Shown: positions 9,240-18,970 of the stretch, piece by piece
Position numbering within the stretch: the first letter of the stretch is position 1
Layout of the letters: each line of letters starts with the position of its first letter
Assembly: GCF_000799165.1 (NCBI RefSeq)
Contig: NZ_JUGF01000002.1
Span: 620,001 to 684,000 of the forward strand
DNA from: Methylotenera versatilis 7
GTDB taxonomy: Bacteria; Pseudomonadota; Gammaproteobacteria; Burkholderiales; Methylophilaceae
Length of the DNA: 64,000 bases
Direction of reading: 5' to 3'
Made by a program: the position numbers and the translations under genes
The notes under the pieces: model-generated
Database searches by the model: none
Told to the model about the DNA's origin: nothing
The model's input: only the letters and a program-made list of their open reading frames with translations

Positions 9240-9869
9240 TTAGAGCGTAAAGTAATTGATCGCCTGCTGACCAAAAAACCAGATAGATACAAAATAGGCC
9301 GTGAAATACAGCACGGTTATCACTAACCAAAATAAAGAGAAAAACACCATCAGCCCATCATCTTCAAGCTCGCCAATACAGTAAAACAAAATAGCCAAAC
9401 CTGGGAGTGTGTTATTAAACGGCAGCGGAATGGGGAATGGAATGGCCATTAACAAGCCGCTTGCGAGCAAAATCCACCCACTCACGCGCCGCCCTGTTTT
9501 GCCACTCACCAAATGCTGCATTCTTGGCTTAGTAATTTTGCGACACAGGCCAATGATTTTCAGACCTACCTTAATCATCAGTCGCAATATTTTTTCCTGT
9601 AGCGCTAATTCGCGCACACGTTTTGGCAGCACGGGCGATTCATGCCCCCTCAGCAATTGCAATCCCAGCACGGCAAACGTCAAGCCACCCGCTACCGACA
9701 CTGGGCCAAGTGGAAGTGGCTGCATAAAAGGTAATACCAGAATGATGGCGATAAATGCGTAAGCCGCTTCATCAAGACTATCGATTAATTCGCCCAGCGT
9801 TACTGGGCCTTGTTTTGCCTGCGCTTCAAAAGCGTGTAGCGTATTGACTAAAGTTTGGTAATTGCACAT
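9240..9869 (-). CDS. exoD: ExoD-like exopolysaccharide synthesis membrane protein
   Basis: Inner-membrane protein of 209 residues of the ExoD family. The N-terminal half has GPVTLGELIDSLDEAAYAFI and the conserved LPFMQPLPLGPVSVAGG; the C-terminal half has two or three hydrophobic helices including PFPIPLPFNNTLPGLAILF. ExoD of rhizobia affects exopolysaccharide and alkaline tolerance, but its biochemical action is unknown. It is monocistronic, convergent with the YcaC-like gene. No other polysaccharide genes are nearby. Confidence 0.82.
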   Translation of the reverse strand: MCNYQTLVNTLHAFEAQAKQGPVTLGELIDSLDEAAYAFIAIILVLPFMQPLPLGPVSVAGGLTFAVLGLQLLRGHESPVLPKRVRELALQEKILRLMIKVGLKIIGLCRKITKPRMQHLVSGKTGRRVSGWILLASGLLMAIPFPIPLPFNNTLPGLAILFYCIGELEDDGLMVFFSLFWLVITVLYFTAYFVSIWFFGQQAINYFTL

Positions 9870-10116
9870 TGGTATCAGCCTATTGATAGGAAGTACTTTA
9901 TTGATATTAAAATTAGCTGGCGTTTATAAAAAATGCTTGTAAGACTATCTGGTATTAACGTTATTTCATAGTGAATCTTGGCAGAAGATAAATAATTTTG
10001 ATAGCAATCTTTATCTATACAATTGTGACAAACAGCTAGATTCCACTAGAACCAGAACCGAACTGTCCAATTCATTTGCGCCTTAAAATAACTTATTAAT
10101 GAATAATTCATACCAG

Positions 10117-10152
10117 CTGGTGTCTTAACTTTTACTGGTATCTTAACTTTAT
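10117..10152. repeat. Tandem pair of imperfect 18-bp repeats
   Basis: CTGGTGTCTTAACTTTTA (10117-10134) is followed directly by CTGGTATCTTAACTTTAT (10135-10152). It lies in the 329-base gap 9870-10198 before the membrane-protein gene at 10199. The rest of that gap is AT-rich with no gene that I can support. The pair could be a regulator site or slippage. Confidence 0.5.
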
Positions 10153-10198
10153 ATTAACGTCTAAACTCTTAGATTATTCTTTATCTAGAAAGGTCGTT

Positions 10199-10600
10199 AT
10201 GGCTATTGGTTGGCTGACAATACTAAAAACCGTCCCTTGGACAGATGTGGTTCGCAATGCACCTCAAATTGCGGAAGGCGCAAGGAAATTATGGGTTGCT
10301 ATCGGCACAAAACCTACAGCGCCGAAAATTGAAGTAGAAGCTAATCAAGTCACTCTATCTTCTGAAACGCATACAATAGACGCATTGCAAGAAAGACTGA
10401 CTGCGGTTGAATCTGCTTGGTCTGATTTGCACGGGCAAATGCTTGCGTCATCAGAACTCATTAAAGAGCTCGCCGAGCAAAACGCCCAGTTAATCAAGAA
10501 AATCGAGCTAAATCGCGTACGTACACTCTGGTTAGCAGGCGCGACCATTTGTATTGCTGCCATTGCAACTTTTAATTTAATCCTCACCTTTTTACACTAA
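10199..10600 (+). CDS. Unknown protein with coiled coil and C-terminal membrane anchor
   Basis: I do not recognise a family for this 133-residue protein. It begins MAIGWLTILKTVPWTDVVR. Residues about 65-105 are heptad-like and charged (ALQERLTAVESAWSDLHG, then ELIKELAEQNAQLIKKIE), a likely coiled coil. Residues about 109-131 form one transmembrane helix, so the bulk should face the cytoplasm as a tail-anchored or single-pass protein. AAAGG precedes the ATG. The next gene, a flavin monooxygenase, follows after 54 bases. Confidence 0.65.
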   Translation: MAIGWLTILKTVPWTDVVRNAPQIAEGARKLWVAIGTKPTAPKIEVEANQVTLSSETHTIDALQERLTAVESAWSDLHGQMLASSELIKELAEQNAQLIKKIELNRVRTLWLAGATICIAAIATFNLILTFLH

Positions 10601-10654
10601 GTATTCATGTGATGGGTTGTGTAACAAACAAGAAAACCGTGCCGATTACAGTCC

Positions 10655-11665
10655 ATGACACCCACTAAAGACAATACGATGCCTCTATTCTCCGTTCTTG
10701 ACCTATCCCCAATTGCAGAAGGCAGTAACGCCGCTCAGTCATTCAGAAACACATTGGATCTTGCTCAGCATGCTGAGCAATGGGGGTTTAATCGCTATTG
10801 GCTGGCCGAGCATCACGGTATGCCGGGCATTGCCAGCGCCGCTACGTCAGTGCTAATTGGCCATGTTGCGGCGGGTACAACTACTATCCGCGTTGGTGCG
10901 GGTGGCATTATGCTGCCTAATCACTCCCCTTTAGTGATTGCAGAACAATTTGGCACGCTAGAGTCGCTATTTCCTGGGCGCATTGATTTAGGTTTAGGCC
11001 GCGCGCCTGGTTCAGACCAGGTGACAGCACATGCTTTACGCCGCAATTTGGCATCGGATGCGGATGCATTTCCGCAAGATGTTATGGAGTTGATGGACTA
11101 CTTTTCAAATGATCCCAAAGGATTAGTGAAGGCAGTACCTGGCACAGGCCTTAATGTGCCTATCTGGATTCTGGGTTCAAGTCTCTATGGTGCACAGCTC
11201 GCGGCCGCAATGGGATTGCCCTACGCATTTGCCTCGCATTTCGCACCCGCCCAGATGATGCAGGCAATAGAAATATACCGTGAAACATTTCGCCCATCAC
11301 AATATTTAACAAAGCCTTATGTCATGCTAGGGTTCAATGTGTTTGCAGCTGACACCGATGAAGAAGCACATCTACTTGCATCTTCAATGCAACAGGCATT
11401 TATCAACTTACGAAGCGGTCATCCTTCAACGCTACCTCCACCTATAGCTGATTATTGGAATCAAATTGGCGGAGCGGAACGTGCATTACTTAATCAGATA
11501 CTTTCATGCTCAGCTATAGGTGCTGAAGAAAAGATATTGGATGAAATAAAGACTTTTATTGCTAAGACAGAGGCAGATGAGTTAATGATTACTTCGCAGA
11601 TTTACGCACACGCTGCACGCCTTAGATCGTATGAAATTACTGCGAAAATCTATGACAGGTTGTAG
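10655..11665 (+). CDS. LLM-class flavin-dependent oxidoreductase (luciferase-like monooxygenase)
   Basis: Bacterial-luciferase-like TIM-barrel enzyme of 336 residues that would use reduced FMN and oxygen. Family blocks visible are [39 protein letters not shown] and [14 protein letters not shown]. It resembles the MsnO8-like subgroup of unknown substrate. A second possible start, ATG at 10679 ([15 protein letters not shown]), matches family N-termini better and may be the true one. The 288 bases that follow the gene (11666-11953) show no gene or clear terminator. Confidence 0.85.
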   Translation: MTPTKDNTMPLFSVLDLSPIAEGSNAAQSFRNTLDLAQHAEQWGFNRYWLAEHHGMPGIASAATSVLIGHVAAGTTTIRVGAGGIMLPNHSPLVIAEQFGTLESLFPGRIDLGLGRAPGSDQVTAHALRRNLASDADAFPQDVMELMDYFSNDPKGLVKAVPGTGLNVPIWILGSSLYGAQLAAAMGLPYAFASHFAPAQMMQAIEIYRETFRPSQYLTKPYVMLGFNVFAADTDEEAHLLASSMQQAFINLRSGHPSTLPPPIADYWNQIGGAERALLNQILSCSAIGAEEKILDEIKTFIAKTEADELMITSQIYAHAARLRSYEITAKIYDRL

Positions 11666-11953
11666 ATTGTCATCAAATACGAATGATTACTAACATTTGC
11701 AATAGATAAATTCAGAATCAATCCTGAGTATTTGACGTTTTAATTTTGTCTCATGGATAGAATCTGTTTTCAGCAAGTGATTCCTTAGGGAGCGTCTACT
11801 AGCACCCCAGAAAATTTCCTGGCAATTAATCCTTATTCGTTAAGGTTTATGCAAAGTATCAATGTATTACACGGCATCAGCGTTGTGAGGGATAATAGTG
11901 CCCACAGCATTTTTTGCAGCATGCTATTTTTCAGTACTCTTGGAATTATCCCC

Positions 11954-14158
11954 ATGGAAATTAAGGTCAACTTTCTCGATAAGCTACGTCTTGAAGCCAA
12001 GTTCGATGACTTCACAGTGATTGCCGACCAGCCTATCCGCTATAAAGGCGATGGTTCGGCACCTGGTCCTTTCGATTACTTTTTGGCTTCATCGGCCTTG
12101 TGTGCAGCTTATTTTGTAAAGTTGTACTGCAGTACTCGCAATATTCCTACCGACAATATCCGCCTGTCGCACAACAATGTGGTTGATCCGGAAAATCGCT
12201 ATAAGCAGATTTTCAAGATTCAGGTCGAGTTGCCGGCGGATATCTCCGACAAAGATCGCCAGGGGATTTTGCGCTCGATTGACCGCTGTACTGTGAAGAA
12301 AGTAGTGCAAGCCGGGCCAGATTTCATCATCGAAGAAGTAGCGAATCTGGACGAAGATGCGCAGGCCTTGCTGATGGTGAATCCATCTGCCGAGTCGTGC
12401 ACTTACATCACTGGCAAAGATTTGCCGCTGGAACAAACCATCGCCAATATGACCGGCCTGCTGGCGAGCTTGGGTATTAAGATTGAAATCGCGTCGTGGC
12501 GCAATATTGTGCCCAATGTGTGGTCGCTGCATATCCGCGATGCACATTCGCCAATGTGCTTTACTAACGGAAAAGGATCAACCAAGGAAAGCGCGCTGGC
12601 GTCGGCTCTGGGCGAATATATCGAGCGACTGAGTAACAACCATTTTTATGCTGGATCGTACTGGGGCGAAGACATCGCCAATGCCGAGTTCGTGCATTAC
12701 CCGAACGAGCGCTGGTTTAAGCCGGGCCGTAAAGATGCGTTGCCAAAAGAGATTCTGGATGAGTACACGTTGGGAATCTACAACCCTGATGGCGAGCTGC
12801 GCGCTTCGCACCTGATTGATACCAATTCCGGCAATGCGGCGCGCGGTATCTGCTCGCTGCCATATGTGCGCCAGTCGGACGGCGAAATCGTTTATTTTCC
12901 ATCCAACCTGATCGAAAATCTTTACGTCAGCAATGGCATGAGTGCGGGCAATACGCTGGTAGAAGCGCAGGTACAGTGCCTGTCTGAAATTTTTGAACGG
13001 GCGGTCAAACGCGAAATTATCGAAGGTGAAATCGCCTTGCCGGATGTGCCGCAGGAGGTATTGGCGAAATATCCTGGCGTGGTGGCTGGTATTAAAGGAC
13101 TGGAAGAACAGGGTTTTCCGGTACTGGTAAAAGATGCGTCGCTGGGTGGGATGTATCCGGTGATGTGCATCACCTTGATGAACCCGCGCACCGGCGGTGT
13201 GTTTGCCTCCTTCGGTGCACACCCGAAACTGGAAGTCGCGCTGGAGCGCAGTCTGACCGAATTGCTGCAAGGTCGCAGTTTTGAAGGTCTCAACGATTTG
13301 CCGCAACCGACCTTTGCCAGCGAAGCGGTGACCGAGCCGAATAATTTTGTCGAACACTTTATTGATTCCAGTGGCATTGTGTCATGGCGCTTTTTCAGTG
13401 CCAAATCGGATTACGAATTTGTCGAATGGGATTTCTCCGGCCAGGGCGAAAACGCTAATGCCGAAGAAGCCGCAACTATGTTTGGCATGCTAGCTGACAT
13501 AGGCAAAGAGGCTTATGTGGCCGTATATGACCAGCTGGGTGCAACCGCTTGCCGCATCCTGGTGCCGGGTTACTCGGAAATTTATCCGGTGGAAGATCTG
13601 GTTTGGGATAACACCAACAAGGCGCTTTTGTTCCGCGCGGATGTTTTGAACCTGCACACACTGGACGATACCAGCCTGGAAGCGCTGTTGGATCGCCTGG
13701 AAAATAACGAGTTGGATGATTACGGCGATATTGCCAACTTAATCGGTATCCAATTTGATGAAAATACGGACTGGGGTCAGCTTACCGTATTGGAGTTGAA
13801 ATTGCTGATTCATCTCGCCTTGCAGCAATTTGATGAGACTCATGAGCTGGTAGGGACTTTCCTGCAATATAACGACAACACACTTGAGCGTGGATTATTT
13901 TACCAGGCCTTGAATGTGGTGCTGGAAGTGCTGCTGAATGACGAGTTGGAACTTGAAGACTATGAGGTCAACTTCCGCCGCATGTTTGGCGATGCAAGAA
14001 TGGATGCAGTAATCGGCTCAGTGGACGGAAGCGTGCGCTTCTTCGGCTTGACGCCAACCAGTCTCAAATTAGAAGGGCTAGACAGGCACCACCGCCTGAT
14101 CGACAGCTACAGAAAGTTGCATGCGGCGCGAGCCAACACGGTGACTAAGACCAGTTAG
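11954..14158 (+). CDS. OsmC domain-YcaO domain fusion protein
   Basis: Two-domain protein of 734 residues. Residues 1-130 form an OsmC-like domain (MEIKVNFLDKLRLEAKF, then GPFDYFLASSALCAAYFVKL); the rest matches the YcaO domain of the E. coli YcaO type, an ATP-using fold, with ESALASALGEYIERLSNNHF in its first half. E. coli YcaO assists RimO in modifying ribosomal protein S12, a possible role here too. The frame is also open from ATG 11849, but the 35 extra residues look like non-coding sequence, so 11954 is preferred. The central part is clearly richer in G+C than both neighbours. No peptide-precursor or cyclodehydratase partner gene is near. Confidence 0.88.
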   Translation: MEIKVNFLDKLRLEAKFDDFTVIADQPIRYKGDGSAPGPFDYFLASSALCAAYFVKLYCSTRNIPTDNIRLSHNNVVDPENRYKQIFKIQVELPADISDKDRQGILRSIDRCTVKKVVQAGPDFIIEEVANLDEDAQALLMVNPSAESCTYITGKDLPLEQTIANMTGLLASLGIKIEIASWRNIVPNVWSLHIRDAHSPMCFTNGKGSTKESALASALGEYIERLSNNHFYAGSYWGEDIANAEFVHYPNERWFKPGRKDALPKEILDEYTLGIYNPDGELRASHLIDTNSGNAARGICSLPYVRQSDGEIVYFPSNLIENLYVSNGMSAGNTLVEAQVQCLSEIFERAVKREIIEGEIALPDVPQEVLAKYPGVVAGIKGLEEQGFPVLVKDASLGGMYPVMCITLMNPRTGGVFASFGAHPKLEVALERSLTELLQGRSFEGLNDLPQPTFASEAVTEPNNFVEHFIDSSGIVSWRFFSAKSDYEFVEWDFSGQGENANAEEAATMFGMLADIGKEAYVAVYDQLGATACRILVPGYSEIYPVEDLVWDNTNKALLFRADVLNLHTLDDTSLEALLDRLENNELDDYGDIANLIGIQFDENTDWGQLTVLELKLLIHLALQQFDETHELVGTFLQYNDNTLERGLFYQALNVVLEVLLNDELELEDYEVNFRRMFGDARMDAVIGSVDGSVRFFGLTPTSLKLEGLDRHHRLIDSYRKLHAARANTVTKTS

Positions 14159-14394
14159 AATTTTCGCGTGAGATGGTTCAATAGCGGTTGCTTGTATAAA
14201 CATTCCTGTAACCTATAATTTGATCATAATTCACAAGCAACATACTGGGCCGTACACCCATGCATTATTACCTTGATACAAATATGAGTAAATTTTAATT
14301 GATTATGTAGTGCGGATAGGAAATAACTTAAACTTACATGACAACTGATATGATTTTTTAAAACAGTCAGCCAAATATTCCTGCGAGTTTTATT

Positions 14395-15072
14395 ATGCAT
14401 ATTTTAATTGTTGAAGATAATAAAGACATTTTAACGAATGTGATGGATTTTCTCATCTCTGAAAACCACACTGTGGATTGCGCACAAGATGGCTTATCTG
14501 GCTTGCATTTGGCGGCCACTCAACCTTTTGACATTATAGTGCTGGACGTTATGTTGCCAGGCATAGATGGTTTTCAGCTTTGCCAAAGGTTGCGCGAGGC
14601 GTACATTCTAACGCCGATTATCATACTGACGGCTAAAGATGCATTGGACGATAAGTTGAAGGGTCTGAAACTAGGCGCGGATGATTACCTGTTAAAACCA
14701 TTTGCATTATCTGAATTATTAGCAAGAATGGAATCCATTGTTCGCAGATCAAATGGGAATGCCAAAAAAGTATTAGCTATTGATACGCTCAGATTTGATT
14801 TGGATACTCTGCATGTCTATCGTGAAAATGTCCCTTTGAAAATAAACCCTATTGGCAAAAAGTTACTAGAAATACTGATGCAACGTAGCCCTGCGATTGT
14901 AAAAAGAGAGTTTCTAGAAAAAGCACTATGGGGTGATTCTCTACCAGATAGTGATAGCTTAAGAAGTCATATTCACCAACTCAGACTTATTGTTGATAAG
15001 CCTTTTGGAAAGCCATTAATACATACAGTCAGAGGTACCGGATATTCAGTGGCTGAGTCTAATGATTTTTAA
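14395..15072 (+). CDS. OmpR/PhoB-family response regulator
   Basis: Two-component response regulator of 225 residues. The receiver domain has acidic E7/D8, phosphoryl-accepting D51, T79 and K101. The C-terminal winged helix ends with LRSHIHQLRLIVDK and TVRGTGYSV, typical of the OmpR class. Its last 11 bases overlap the histidine kinase gene, so the pair is translationally coupled. It lies upstream of a TonB-dependent receptor gene, which is a plausible target. The preceding gap, 14159-14394, holds no visible gene. Confidence 0.93.
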   Translation: MHILIVEDNKDILTNVMDFLISENHTVDCAQDGLSGLHLAATQPFDIIVLDVMLPGIDGFQLCQRLREAYILTPIIILTAKDALDDKLKGLKLGADDYLLKPFALSELLARMESIVRRSNGNAKKVLAIDTLRFDLDTLHVYRENVPLKINPIGKKLLEILMQRSPAIVKREFLEKALWGDSLPDSDSLRSHIHQLRLIVDKPFGKPLIHTVRGTGYSVAESNDF

Positions 15073-16327
15073 AAGCCCGCTAAAAACTAGAATAATATTT
15101 TCTTTTGTCATTCTTACCCTAATTATTGGGAGTATTTTTGCAATCGCAGTAGTAGAGATTTTTCGTGTCACTGAAGCACATACTATTACAAGAGAGCTAA
15201 ATGAGAGGCTAACCAATTACTCTAGGATTAAGCCTCCTGCTACAGACCCTTTCTTGAATAGTGCTACTACGCATTACTATTCAGATGCAACGTCAATCCC
15301 GATTCCAGTTGAGTACCAAAACGTTAAGTTTGGCTTGTCTGAGACTGTGAGTAATCATGAGGCATTATTTGTATACAGAAAAATAATCGATGGGCATGAT
15401 TATATGGTTGTAATGAATAAAACTGTTTATGAAGCCTACGAAATGAATGTATTTAAATGGACGTTCGTCGGTTTTATATTGAGTGTTTTTTTAGCTGGCT
15501 TTGTCGGATGGCTTTTATCAAATCAACTCATATCTCCAATTGTTCAGTTAGCAAGAGAGGTTTTAGCTAGAAATCCTACAGCAGAATTAACTACTTTTGA
15601 GCCATTAGTCGGAAGATATGCAAACGATGAAGTTGGCCAACTTGCTGAGGCTTTCGACAAAACGTTACTTCAACTTAATGAGGCACTACTTAGAGAAAGA
15701 TTATTCACTAGTGATGTGAGCCATGAGTTCCGTACAGCACTAATGGTGTCATCTTCATCCAGTGAGATTTTACTTAAGCAACTTACGCCAAATTCAAAAC
15801 AGTATGAGCTTGCCTTTAAGATTCAGCGTTCAAGTCAAGCAATGCAGCGGTTGGTACAAACATTTTTAACCTTGGCTCGAGCCAAAGAAAAAGAGACTGA
15901 CGTTCTCGAAAAAGTAAGTTTGCTGGATGCCTCTAAAAAATTGCTAAATCAATGGGAACCAGAGTTCAAGCTTAAAAAGCTTGAGCTTGGCATAGTGCAG
16001 CGAGCCGAAATCTTCGGCTCGAATTTCAATGCGGTTTTCGTAGAGATAGTAATGAGCAATTTAATAAAAAATGCTTTGCTGTACACCCACCAAGGCAAAG
16101 TGTTAATCATATTAGAAGATAATCAATTTTCAATTGAAGATACAGGGATTGGAATTCCTTTAGAAGACCATAAAAGAATATTTGAACCGTTTGTTCGGGG
16201 AAGTTCTGATGGTGATGGCCTTGGCCTGGGGCTTTCTTTGGTTCAACGTATCTGCACACATCAGGGTTGGAAAGTGACCGTCGAGTCTCTTCAACCTACC
16301 GGTACACGTTTTACAGTTCATTTGTAA
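15062..16327 (+). CDS. Membrane sensor histidine kinase
   Basis: Sensor kinase of 421 residues, partner of the overlapping response regulator. Transmembrane helices lie at about residues 11-32 and 135-156, framing a periplasmic sensor of roughly 100 residues without a recognised fold. A HAMP-like linker follows, then the H box SHEFRTAL with H221 (phenylalanine and alanine replace the more usual leucine and proline), N box NLIKNALLYT, G1 box DTGIGIP and G2 box GLGLGLSLV. The signal is unknown; the downstream iron-uptake genes make a metal or siderophore signal possible. A perfect 9-bp hairpin lies inside the coding region at 16001-16021. Confidence 0.92.
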   Translation: MIFKSPLKTRIIFSFVILTLIIGSIFAIAVVEIFRVTEAHTITRELNERLTNYSRIKPPATDPFLNSATTHYYSDATSIPIPVEYQNVKFGLSETVSNHEALFVYRKIIDGHDYMVVMNKTVYEAYEMNVFKWTFVGFILSVFLAGFVGWLLSNQLISPIVQLAREVLARNPTAELTTFEPLVGRYANDEVGQLAEAFDKTLLQLNEALLRERLFTSDVSHEFRTALMVSSSSSEILLKQLTPNSKQYELAFKIQRSSQAMQRLVQTFLTLARAKEKETDVLEKVSLLDASKKLLNQWEPEFKLKKLELGIVQRAEIFGSNFNAVFVEIVMSNLIKNALLYTHQGKVLIILEDNQFSIEDTGIGIPLEDHKRIFEPFVRGSSDGDGLGLGLSLVQRICTHQGWKVTVESLQPTGTRFTVHL

Positions 16328-16390
16328 ATTTCACATTAATTTCACACAAAACTAACAATCCCTACACAGGGACTCAAGCATTATCACGCC

Positions 16391-16410
16391 TGATAATTAT
16401 TCTCATTTGT
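16391..16410. promoter_or_regulatory. Fur-box-like site upstream of TonB receptor
   Basis: TGATAATTATTCTCATTTGT resembles the Fur consensus; GATAAT and CATT blocks are intact, and 13 of 19 positions match GATAATGATAATCATTATC. It is about 300 bases before the receptor start, in the 381-base gap 16328-16708, so it would control a transcript with a long leader. That leader contains an AAGAAATT/AATTTCTT inverted repeat at 16623-16648 but no gene I can support. Confidence 0.5.
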
Positions 16411-16708
16411 ATTTACAAAACATGTACACATAGATACAGATTAAGTATCTAGCATGATCTCTAATTTCATTGAGCGAGTGCAAGTTTAAATTATCAATGA
16501 AAAGATATTCGGTCATGTAACTACATTTTAAGCTTTCGGTGAGCCCAGCCAGCAAGAAAGCTCAGTACATATATTGAGTTATTTGTTTTAAGCAAGCCAG
16601 TGGTTCACCACATTGATACCTGAAGAAATTTGCATATGGCAATTTCTTAGGAAATTTTGGCCAGATATTCGAAAAATATATTTTTTAACTTAGTAATAAA
16701 GGTAAAGC

Positions 16709-18868
16709 ATGAAAAAAACAAATCGTTCTAAAGGAGGTTTTTTAATTAAGCCTCTGGTATCAGCATTAACAATGGCTTTTGGTGGTATGGCGTTTGCTGA
16801 AGAGCCAACACCATCTCTACCTGAAGTTAAAGTGGAAGCAAAAAAAGACAATGCTTATAAGGTAGATAAATCTGCAAATCAAAAATTTACTGCACCTTTA
16901 ATTGATACACCTAAATCCATCACTGTTATCACTGAAAAAGTCATTAAAGACAGTGGGGCAAACTCGTTCCAAGATGCATTACGTACTGCTCCTGGCATCA
17001 CTTTTGGCACTGGTGAAGGTGGCGGTCCTATTGGCGATCGTCCATTTATTCGTGGTTTTGACGCGCAAAGTGCAATATTTGTTGATGGTATGCGCGATTT
17101 GGGTTCTCAGCAACGTGAGGTCTTTGCAATTGAACAGCTAGAGGTTCTAAAAGGCCCAAGTGGTGCATTTGATGGTCGTGGATCGGCAGGCGGCAGTATT
17201 AATGTTGTGACAAAAAAAGCCAAGGCAGATAACTTTACGACAGGCTCAATTGGTTTAGGCACGGATAGTTATCGTCGTGCCACGGTAGATGCCAACTATA
17301 TGCTTGGTGACAATGCTGCAATTCGTTTAGTGGCTATGACACATGATGCCGACATTCCTGGACGAGATTCTGTTGATACCCAAAGATGGGGATTTGCGCC
17401 TTCAATCACATTAGGTTTAAATTCGCCAACGTCAGCTACCTTAAGCTGGTATCACCTAGAAACAGATGATATGCCTGATCGTGGCCTGCCATATCGTGAT
17501 AACAGCGGCAATGTAAAAAGCCAGCCTGTGAGTGTGAGCAAAGATAATTTCTATGGCTTGAAAGGACGAGATTACCAAGAAACAGGTGCAGATATTGGTA
17601 CTTTTGAGCTTAAGCATGCATTTGACGATAATGTGGTATTGCGGAATACAACACGTTATGGCGAAACCAGTAATGAATATATCGTTACCCGCACATTGCC
17701 AAGCATTGCCAATCAGGCAGCGAATATTGCTCCCCGTACTGGTCAAGGTCGTAAGGCAGAAACAACCTCAATTGCCAACTTAACGGATATTTCCATCTCG
17801 TTTTCTACAGGGGGGATCAAGCATCAAGTAAATACTGGGGTAGAGTTTAGTAAGGAAGAAACTGATCAGTTTACAGCATCAATTGTAGGTGTAAATCCAA
17901 ACGCTAATTTCCAGAACCCTAATCCAAATGACCCATGGAATGGGACTACTTCTTTCAGCAGTCGCCCAACAAGCACCACAACTAGTAAAAATACCTCTGT
18001 TTATGTTTTTGATAGTATTGAACTAAACAAGGAGTGGTTAGTGAATGGCGGTGTGCGCTACGACAAATTTAGAGTAGAAAATAATTCAGCGAGTGCAGAT
18101 CATGGCTTTTTCAATTATCAGGCAGGTGTTGTTTACAAAGTACAACCAAATGCAAGCATCTATGCATCTTATGGTACTTCGTCCACGCCAGTCGGATTAT
18201 CCAATGGTGATGGTAATCAGGAAAATGGTAACAACCTTTCTGCGGCATTGGAAGACTTAAAGCCAGAGCGTACTAAGAATTTTGAGGTTGGTACAAAATG
18301 GGATGTTCTTGAAGGACTTTCATTGACTGCAGCAGCGTTTTATACGAACAAATCAGATGCCAGAGTGCTGCTTGCCGATGGTAGTTACGGAAATGCAGGT
18401 GAATTTGACGTAAAAGGTGTTGAGTTTGGTGCTGCTGGCAAAATTACAGATAAGTGGGACATTTTTGCAGGCTATACGCATTTAAATAGTGAGCAAGCTA
18501 AAGCTGGTAGCGCATTAGGAAGTCACCGTGATTTAGGTGCTGCACTAAACAAAGGTAATGATATGCCTGGCGTTGCTAAAAATAGTGCAAGTATTTGGAC
18601 AACATATAAATTATTACCTAAACTGGCGGTTGGTGGTGGAGCATTCTATGTAGATAAAGTCTTCGCTGATCCAGGTAACAAATTATTCGTGCCTTCATAT
18701 GTACGTTGGGATGCAATGGCTACGTATGAAATTGATCCGAGATTCAGTTTGCAACTTAACTTACAAAACCTGACAGATAAACGTTATTTTAACCAAACGT
18801 ATACACGTCATTTTGCAACAGTTGCACCGGGTCGTTTGTCCTTCCTTACACTAAACATGAAATTCTAA
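16709..18868 (+). CDS. TonB-dependent siderophore receptor, Fiu-like
   Basis: Outer-membrane receptor of 719 residues. An N-terminal signal peptide (hydrophobic LVSALTMAFGGMAFAEE) is followed by the plug domain (FTAPLIDTPKSITVITE as TonB-box-proximal region, then QLEVLKGPSGAFDGRGSAGG) and a beta barrel ending in FLTLNMKF with a terminal aromatic residue. Of the known receptors it most resembles Fiu, which takes up catecholate iron complexes. The pairing with a PiuC-type hydroxylase downstream is the standard Fiu-YbiX arrangement and supports iron uptake. AAAGG precedes the ATG. A lanthanide-complex substrate cannot be excluded but nothing in the sequence shows it. Confidence 0.9.
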   Translation: MKKTNRSKGGFLIKPLVSALTMAFGGMAFAEEPTPSLPEVKVEAKKDNAYKVDKSANQKFTAPLIDTPKSITVITEKVIKDSGANSFQDALRTAPGITFGTGEGGGPIGDRPFIRGFDAQSAIFVDGMRDLGSQQREVFAIEQLEVLKGPSGAFDGRGSAGGSINVVTKKAKADNFTTGSIGLGTDSYRRATVDANYMLGDNAAIRLVAMTHDADIPGRDSVDTQRWGFAPSITLGLNSPTSATLSWYHLETDDMPDRGLPYRDNSGNVKSQPVSVSKDNFYGLKGRDYQETGADIGTFELKHAFDDNVVLRNTTRYGETSNEYIVTRTLPSIANQAANIAPRTGQGRKAETTSIANLTDISISFSTGGIKHQVNTGVEFSKEETDQFTASIVGVNPNANFQNPNPNDPWNGTTSFSSRPTSTTTSKNTSVYVFDSIELNKEWLVNGGVRYDKFRVENNSASADHGFFNYQAGVVYKVQPNASIYASYGTSSTPVGLSNGDGNQENGNNLSAALEDLKPERTKNFEVGTKWDVLEGLSLTAAAFYTNKSDARVLLADGSYGNAGEFDVKGVEFGAAGKITDKWDIFAGYTHLNSEQAKAGSALGSHRDLGAALNKGNDMPGVAKNSASIWTTYKLLPKLAVGGGAFYVDKVFADPGNKLFVPSYVRWDAMATYEIDPRFSLQLNLQNLTDKRYFNQTYTRHFATVAPGRLSFLTLNMKF

Positions 18869-18909
18869 TGTTTGCATGAATTAGTATCGTTTTAAATGCT
18901 TTGTACAAT

Positions 18910-18950
18910 AAAACCCTCATAGATAAAATGCTATGGGGGTTTTGTTATTT
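18910..18950 (+). terminator. Terminator after TonB receptor
   Basis: Stem AAAACCCTCATAG (18910-18922) and CTATGGGGGTTTT (18931-18943), one G-T wobble, eight-base loop, followed by a T-rich tract. Because the PiuC-like gene starts 20 bases later, it may only partly stop transcription. Confidence 0.75.
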
Positions 18951-18970
18951 CTTAAGAACGTGGAGTTTAT

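Noticed and set aside
12578-13357. Long minus-strand open frame of 259 codons inside the YcaO gene
   Set aside because: It is antisense to a well-supported domain and arises from the G+C-rich codon choice; composition of its translation is not protein-like.
11954-14158. YcaO protein as part of an azoline peptide (RiPP) cluster
   Set aside because: No precursor peptide, cyclodehydratase partner, protease or exporter gene is adjacent, and the OsmC fusion is of the YcaO/RimO-type.
16709-18868. Reading the TonB receptor as a dedicated lanthanophore receptor
   Set aside because: It is Fiu-like, paired with PiuC and has a Fur-like site, which point to iron; nothing specific to lanthanides is seen.
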